From the NCBI GenBank assembly GCA_002684375.1, contig NYVC01000023.1:31139-39878 (forward strand): 8,740 bases of DNA, given 5' to 3'. Positions 6,202-8,740 of this stretch are shown one piece after another. Each line of letters opens with the position of its first letter. The stretch's first letter is position 1. The notes under the pieces were generated by a model. The model searched no databases and was not told the DNA's origin. It saw nothing but the letters and a program-made list of their open reading frames with translations. Source of the DNA: Marinovum sp. GTDB lineage: Bacteria > Pseudomonadota > Alphaproteobacteria > Rhodobacterales > Rhodobacteraceae. The position numbers and the translations under genes are program-made.

Positions 6202-7455
6202 TTAACGCAAAGCCCGACCTTTCAGGATTGCCTCTGCCCCGAATCGGGCCCTTATCTGGTCTGTGGCACGTTCGGCCTGACCCCTCTGGGCGGCCTTGGG
6301 ATCCAGCAGGTCCTCGGATAGCTCGGCATTTTCTTCTGAGCATAAGTGTGACAGCCCTGTACCGATCAATCGAAACGGGCCTTTGTGTTCGACCTGATCG
6401 AACAGAGACCGGGCGGTACGGTAGATTTTATCGGCCAGTTGCGTGGCGTCGCGCAGCGACTTGCGCCGGGTGATCAGACTGTGATCTTTGCGTTTAAGTT
6501 TCAATACGATCACTGTGCCGGCCAGATGTTTGGCTTTGGCGCGGTCTGCCACTTTTTCGGCCATGCGCCATAAGTGCCCGTCTAGAATGTCGGGGTCGGT
6601 GGTATCTTCGAAAAATGTGGTTTCATTACTGATCGACTTGACTGGCGTATGGGCTGAAATCCGGCGTTTGTCCTGCCCGCGCGCCAAATGCCAAAGCCGC
6701 TCTCCGATTGATCCAAATCGTGCGGTCAGGTCGGTTTTTTCCCAGCGCAACAAATCGGTAAAACTGAGGATACCGGCCTTTTCAAGACTGGCCCGCGTCG
6801 TCTGCCCCACCCCCCAAATCATTCCGACGGGTTTATCTTGCAAAAAACTGGTTGTGTCGGCTTTGCCTATCACCGAAAACCCGCGGGGTTTGTTGAGATC
6901 TGAGGCCACTTTCGCCAGAAATTTATTGTGGCTTAAGCCGATTGAGCCCGTGAGACCCAGCTCATCCTGCATGCGCTTGACTAACCCTGCCAGCATCACA
7001 GCCGGTGGCACCCCATGCAGTTTTTCTGTGCCTGTCAGATCCAGAAATGCCTCGTCCAACGACAGAGGCTCAATGGCGGGTGTCAGCTCTTCCATCATCG
7101 CCCGGATGGCGCGGCTGGCCGTGACATAGGCGGACATGCGTGGCTTAATAATCACCGCCTCAGGGCAAAGTTTCAGCGCCTTGAACATCGGCATGGCCGA
7201 GCGCACGCCGCGGATGCGCGCAACATAACAGGCGGTCGAGACAACGCCGCGCCGCCCACCTCCGATGATCACTGGCTTGTCAGCAAGCGCTGGATTATCG
7301 CGTTTTTCAACACTGGCGTAGAAGGCGTCGCAATCCATATGGGCAATCGACAGGGTGGCCAACTCGTCGTGGCGCGCAACCCTTGGGCTACGGCAGGCAG
7401 GGCAGCGCTGGCCCGTATCAAACTGGGTCAGGCAATCGCGGCATAGGCAGGGCAT
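6202..7455 (-). CDS. dinB: DNA polymerase IV (Y family) with N-terminal cysteine-pair extension
   Basis: This is an error-prone translesion polymerase of 417 residues; E. coli DinB has 351. The core opens IAHMDCDAFYASVE, giving catalytic Asp41 and a steric-gate aromatic at Tyr46. SLDEAFLD supplies Asp134 and Glu135. VVSTACYVARIRGVRSAMPM (71-90) is the fingers segment, and GSIGLSHNKFLAKVASDLNKP and the GVGQTT helix-hairpin-helix region follow. The little-finger domain begins near KSISNETTFFED. The first 35 residues carry Cys3, Cys5, Cys8, Cys18 and Cys21, including CRDC and CPAC pairs like a zinc knuckle. I recall this extension in other rhodobacterial DinB proteins. ELSEDLLDP near the C-terminus might be a clamp-binding peptide, but this is weak. 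An in-frame TGA four codons upstream limits the start to the ATG at 7455, which lacks a clear ribosome binding site. I found no GTTC-N7-GTTC LexA box upstream. Confidence 0.93.
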   Translation of the reverse strand: MPCLCRDCLTQFDTGQRCPACRSPRVARHDELATLSIAHMDCDAFYASVEKRDNPALADKPVIIGGGRRGVVSTACYVARIRGVRSAMPMFKALKLCPEAVIIKPRMSAYVTASRAIRAMMEELTPAIEPLSLDEAFLDLTGTEKLHGVPPAVMLAGLVKRMQDELGLTGSIGLSHNKFLAKVASDLNKPRGFSVIGKADTTSFLQDKPVGMIWGVGQTTRASLEKAGILSFTDLLRWEKTDLTARFGSIGERLWHLARGQDKRRISAHTPVKSISNETTFFEDTTDPDILDGHLWRMAEKVADRAKAKHLAGTVIVLKLKRKDHSLITRRKSLRDATQLADKIYRTARSLFDQVEHKGPFRLIGTGLSHLCSEENAELSEDLLDPKAAQRGQAERATDQIRARFGAEAILKGRALR

Positions 7456-7749
7456 CTGGAACCATCAACACAAGGAAAGGCCAACACAGACAGAGTAACG
7501 GATTTCGACGGCCGTGAACATCGGTGATTTATATGTTGCCCCATGTCATCGAGGTTGTGCCAGTAGAAAAATCTGGAGTTAGCGAACACGGGCTGGATAA
7601 CACTGCCCGACCAAAATTGGGCCGACCAAAACTGGCCCAAAGCACGGTCGCCTGAATAACAGTTCTTCACAAAAACAGTCTCAGAAAATTCTATGCCAAA
7701 GCGCAGGTGGCCAAATTGTATTGGGTCACATAGCGTCCTGAGCGTGGTT
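7456..7749. other. Intergenic region between pyrF and dinB
   Basis: These 294 bases separate two same-strand genes and should hold the dinB promoter. I see no convincing -35/-10 pair, no alphaproteobacterial LexA box and no clear pyrF terminator. The only structured element is the tandem repeat at 7607-7635. A long open frame on the minus strand (7428-7910) crosses the region but overlaps pyrF out of frame and resembles nothing. Confidence 0.5.
7607..7638. repeat. Tandem 15-bp direct repeat with nested inverted repeat
   Basis: CCGACCAAAATTGG (7607-7620) is followed at a 15-base period by CCGACCAAAACTGG (7622-7635), with 13 of 14 bases identical. The first copy includes the perfect palindrome CCAAAATTGG (7611-7620). 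GGGCC (7619-7623) and GGCCC (7634-7638) form an additional inverted repeat. Two binding sites one and a half helical turns apart would fit, but this is inference. Confidence 0.55.
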
Positions 7750-8439
7750 CTAGGGCAGGCAGGCCAAAATCGCCTGCGTGGCCTGTCTTGGATCAGGGGC
7801 TTGCCAGATCGGACGCCCAACGACGATATGATCGGCACCGTTTGTGATGGCTTTGGCAGGGGTCGCAATGCGCTTTTGGTCACCAGCATCGCTGCCGGTG
7901 GGCCGGACACCAGGCGTGACGATCAGGCGACCCTTTGCCTCGGGCAGCGCGCGAATGACCGCCGCCTCTTGCGGCGAGGCAATAACCCCGTCTGCACCGG
8001 CGGCCAAGGCGCGTTTGGCGCGCTCTGTGACCAGGTCTTGCATGGCACCGGGTTTTATCAGATTGGCGTCCAAATCCGCGCGGTCGAGCGAGGTTAAAAT
8101 CGTGACTGCCAGAATTTTCAGGTCTTTGCCCGAAGCGCCTTCTTTGGCGGCGCGCACTACGTTTGGATCGCCATGGACGGTCAGGAAATCGAGATCGAAT
8201 TGCGCCAGACCGCGCACGGCATTTTCCACTGTGGCGCCGATGTCGAACAGCTTCATATCCAGAAAGATGCGCTTGTCGTGTTCTTGTTTCAACTCATTGG
8301 CCAACCCCAATCCTCCGCCGGTCAGCATGCCGAGGCCAATCTTATAAAAGGACACTGCATCACCCAATTTTTCAGCCAGAGCCAATCCGGCCAGCGCGTC
8401 CGGCACGTCAAGCGCCACAATCAAACGATCATCAGACAT
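7750..8439 (-). CDS. pyrF: Orotidine 5'-phosphate decarboxylase
   Basis: The enzyme converts OMP to UMP, the last step of de novo pyrimidine synthesis, as a cytoplasmic TIM-barrel dimer without cofactor. The 229-residue protein has every family hallmark: IVALDVP (7-13, Asp11), FYKIGL (31-36, Lys33) and the catalytic array FLDMKLFDIGATV (59-71, Asp61, Lys63, Asp66). It also has TVHG (87-90), VTPGVRP (174-180) and VVGRPI (206-211), where Arg209 binds the phosphate. The length is normal. The start at 8439 follows AAAAGGAAAA on the minus strand at suitable spacing. It is transcribed towards dinB across a 294-base gap, so co-transcription is not assured. Confidence 0.97.
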   Translation of the reverse strand: MSDDRLIVALDVPDALAGLALAEKLGDAVSFYKIGLGMLTGGGLGLANELKQEHDKRIFLDMKLFDIGATVENAVRGLAQFDLDFLTVHGDPNVVRAAKEGASGKDLKILAVTILTSLDRADLDANLIKPGAMQDLVTERAKRALAAGADGVIASPQEAAVIRALPEAKGRLIVTPGVRPTGSDAGDQKRIATPAKAITNGADHIVVGRPIWQAPDPRQATQAILACLP

Positions 8440-8453
8440 AATATTTTCCTTTT

Positions 8454-8624
8454 ATGAGCCTATTGCGGCTGCGTCCTTGTCGCGCCCTGGCAGGCCGTGG
8501 TCAAGCGGCGCTTGTCATCGCGGCGTGGGTTTTTGCCTCGGGCGTGCATCTTAAGGCCCCCGCGTCCGTTGATGACCCCGGTCTAAACGCTTGCCTTGCG
8601 AACAAGCGCTGTGCAAGATTTTAA
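8454..8624 (+). CDS. Possible small secreted or membrane protein (low confidence)
   Basis: An open frame of 56 codons starts MSLLRLRPCRALAGRG, continues with a hydrophobic stretch AALVIAAWVFASG (18-30) and ends NACLANKRCARF. The basic start followed by a hydrophobic segment resembles a signal peptide or a single membrane helix, and three cysteines are present. Against it: there is no ribosome binding site before the ATG (the preceding bases are pyrimidine-rich), it overlaps the presumed pyrF promoter region, and I recognise no family. The stop overlaps another ATG (TAATG at 8622-8626) that opens only an 18-codon frame. Confidence 0.22.
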   Translation: MSLLRLRPCRALAGRGQAALVIAAWVFASGVHLKAPASVDDPGLNACLANKRCARF

Positions 8625-8651
8625 TGGGCCGTATTTTCACCCCGGACCAGA

Positions 8652-8680
8652 TTGTTTTCGAACGTGGGCGTTGCTTATAA
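8652..8680 (+). promoter_or_regulatory. Candidate promoter for the gene at the right edge
   Basis: TTGTTT (8652-8657), 17 bases, TTATAA (8675-8680). The implied start, near 8687, gives a leader of about 24 bases containing the AGGAGAG ribosome binding site (8697-8703) of the ATG at 8711. Confidence 0.5.
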
Positions 8681-8710
8681 ACCCCTTCAAGTAATTAGGA
8701 GAGCGAAAAA

Positions 8711-8740
8711 ATGAAACCCTTTCAAAATTATTTCCCTGGC
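8711..8740 (+). CDS. 5' end of an unidentified gene (partial, runs off the window)
   Basis: Only ten codons are visible: MKPFQNYFPG. The ATG is preceded by AGGAGAG (8697-8703) at a spacing of about 7 bases and by a plausible promoter, so translation here is likely. The gene is divergent from pyrF. Ten residues are too few to name a family. Confidence 0.6.
   Translation, partial: MKPFQNYFPG

Noticed and set aside
6488..7129. Plus-strand 213-codon frame inside dinB
   Set aside because: It is antisense to catalytic regions of DNA polymerase IV; long antisense frames are expected in GC-rich coding sequence.
7428..7910. Minus-strand 160-codon frame spanning the pyrF-dinB gap
   Set aside because: It overlaps both genes out of frame, has arbitrary composition and no recognisable motif.
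7844..8347. Plus-strand 167-codon frame inside pyrF
   Set aside because: It is the antisense shadow of a complete, motif-perfect pyrF.
8588..8622. CGCTTG/CAAGCG hairpin followed by four Ts
   Set aside because: A 6-bp stem with a 9-base loop and the Ts 11 bases away is too weak to call a terminator.

Overview
This window looks like a chromosomal segment of an alphaproteobacterium, most probably a member of the Roseobacter group (Rhodobacteraceae). The reasons are a LivF-type ATPase followed by a PaaK-like ligase, a DinB with an N-terminal cysteine-pair extension, a zinc-less 41-residue L36, and moderately GC-rich coding sequence. This taxonomic call comes from protein style and gene combination, not from a search.

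Layout from left to right. Positions 1-2132 hold the end of a plus-strand branched-chain/aromatic-acid-type ABC transporter operon: a strong intercistronic hairpin, a LivF-family ATPase and a PaaK-like adenylate-forming protein. Positions 2133-3467 are AT-rich, with a 319-bp leader region and then a GT4-type glycosyltransferase that needs a one-base correction in an A6 run to read through. Converging on it is a minus-strand DadA-like FAD amino-acid oxidoreductase (3530-4774). A short minus-strand translation block follows: rpmJ (L36) with its terminator, and tRNA-Val(GAC) with a good sigma70-type promoter. Divergent from the tRNA is an N-formylglutamate amidohydrolase family gene (5340-6200). 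It converges, with one base between the stop codons, on dinB (DNA polymerase IV, 6202-7455). Upstream of dinB, on the same strand, is pyrF (7750-8439). The right edge has a possible small ORF, a candidate promoter and the first ten codons of an unidentified plus-strand gene.

Functionally this is mostly housekeeping or core metabolism: solute uptake, amino-acid oxidation, translation, pyrimidine synthesis and translesion synthesis. The genes do not form one pathway. Only the LivF and PaaK-like genes are clearly linked, as an operon that may import and activate (or sense) an organic acid. I see no phage, transposase, CRISPR, toxin-antitoxin or defence module. The best leads are the frameshifted AT-rich glycosyltransferase, the PaaK-like protein lacking the usual Ser/Thr/Gly ATP loop, 8-nt homopolymers at sensitive places in both transporter-operon genes, and the cysteine-bearing N-terminus of DinB.
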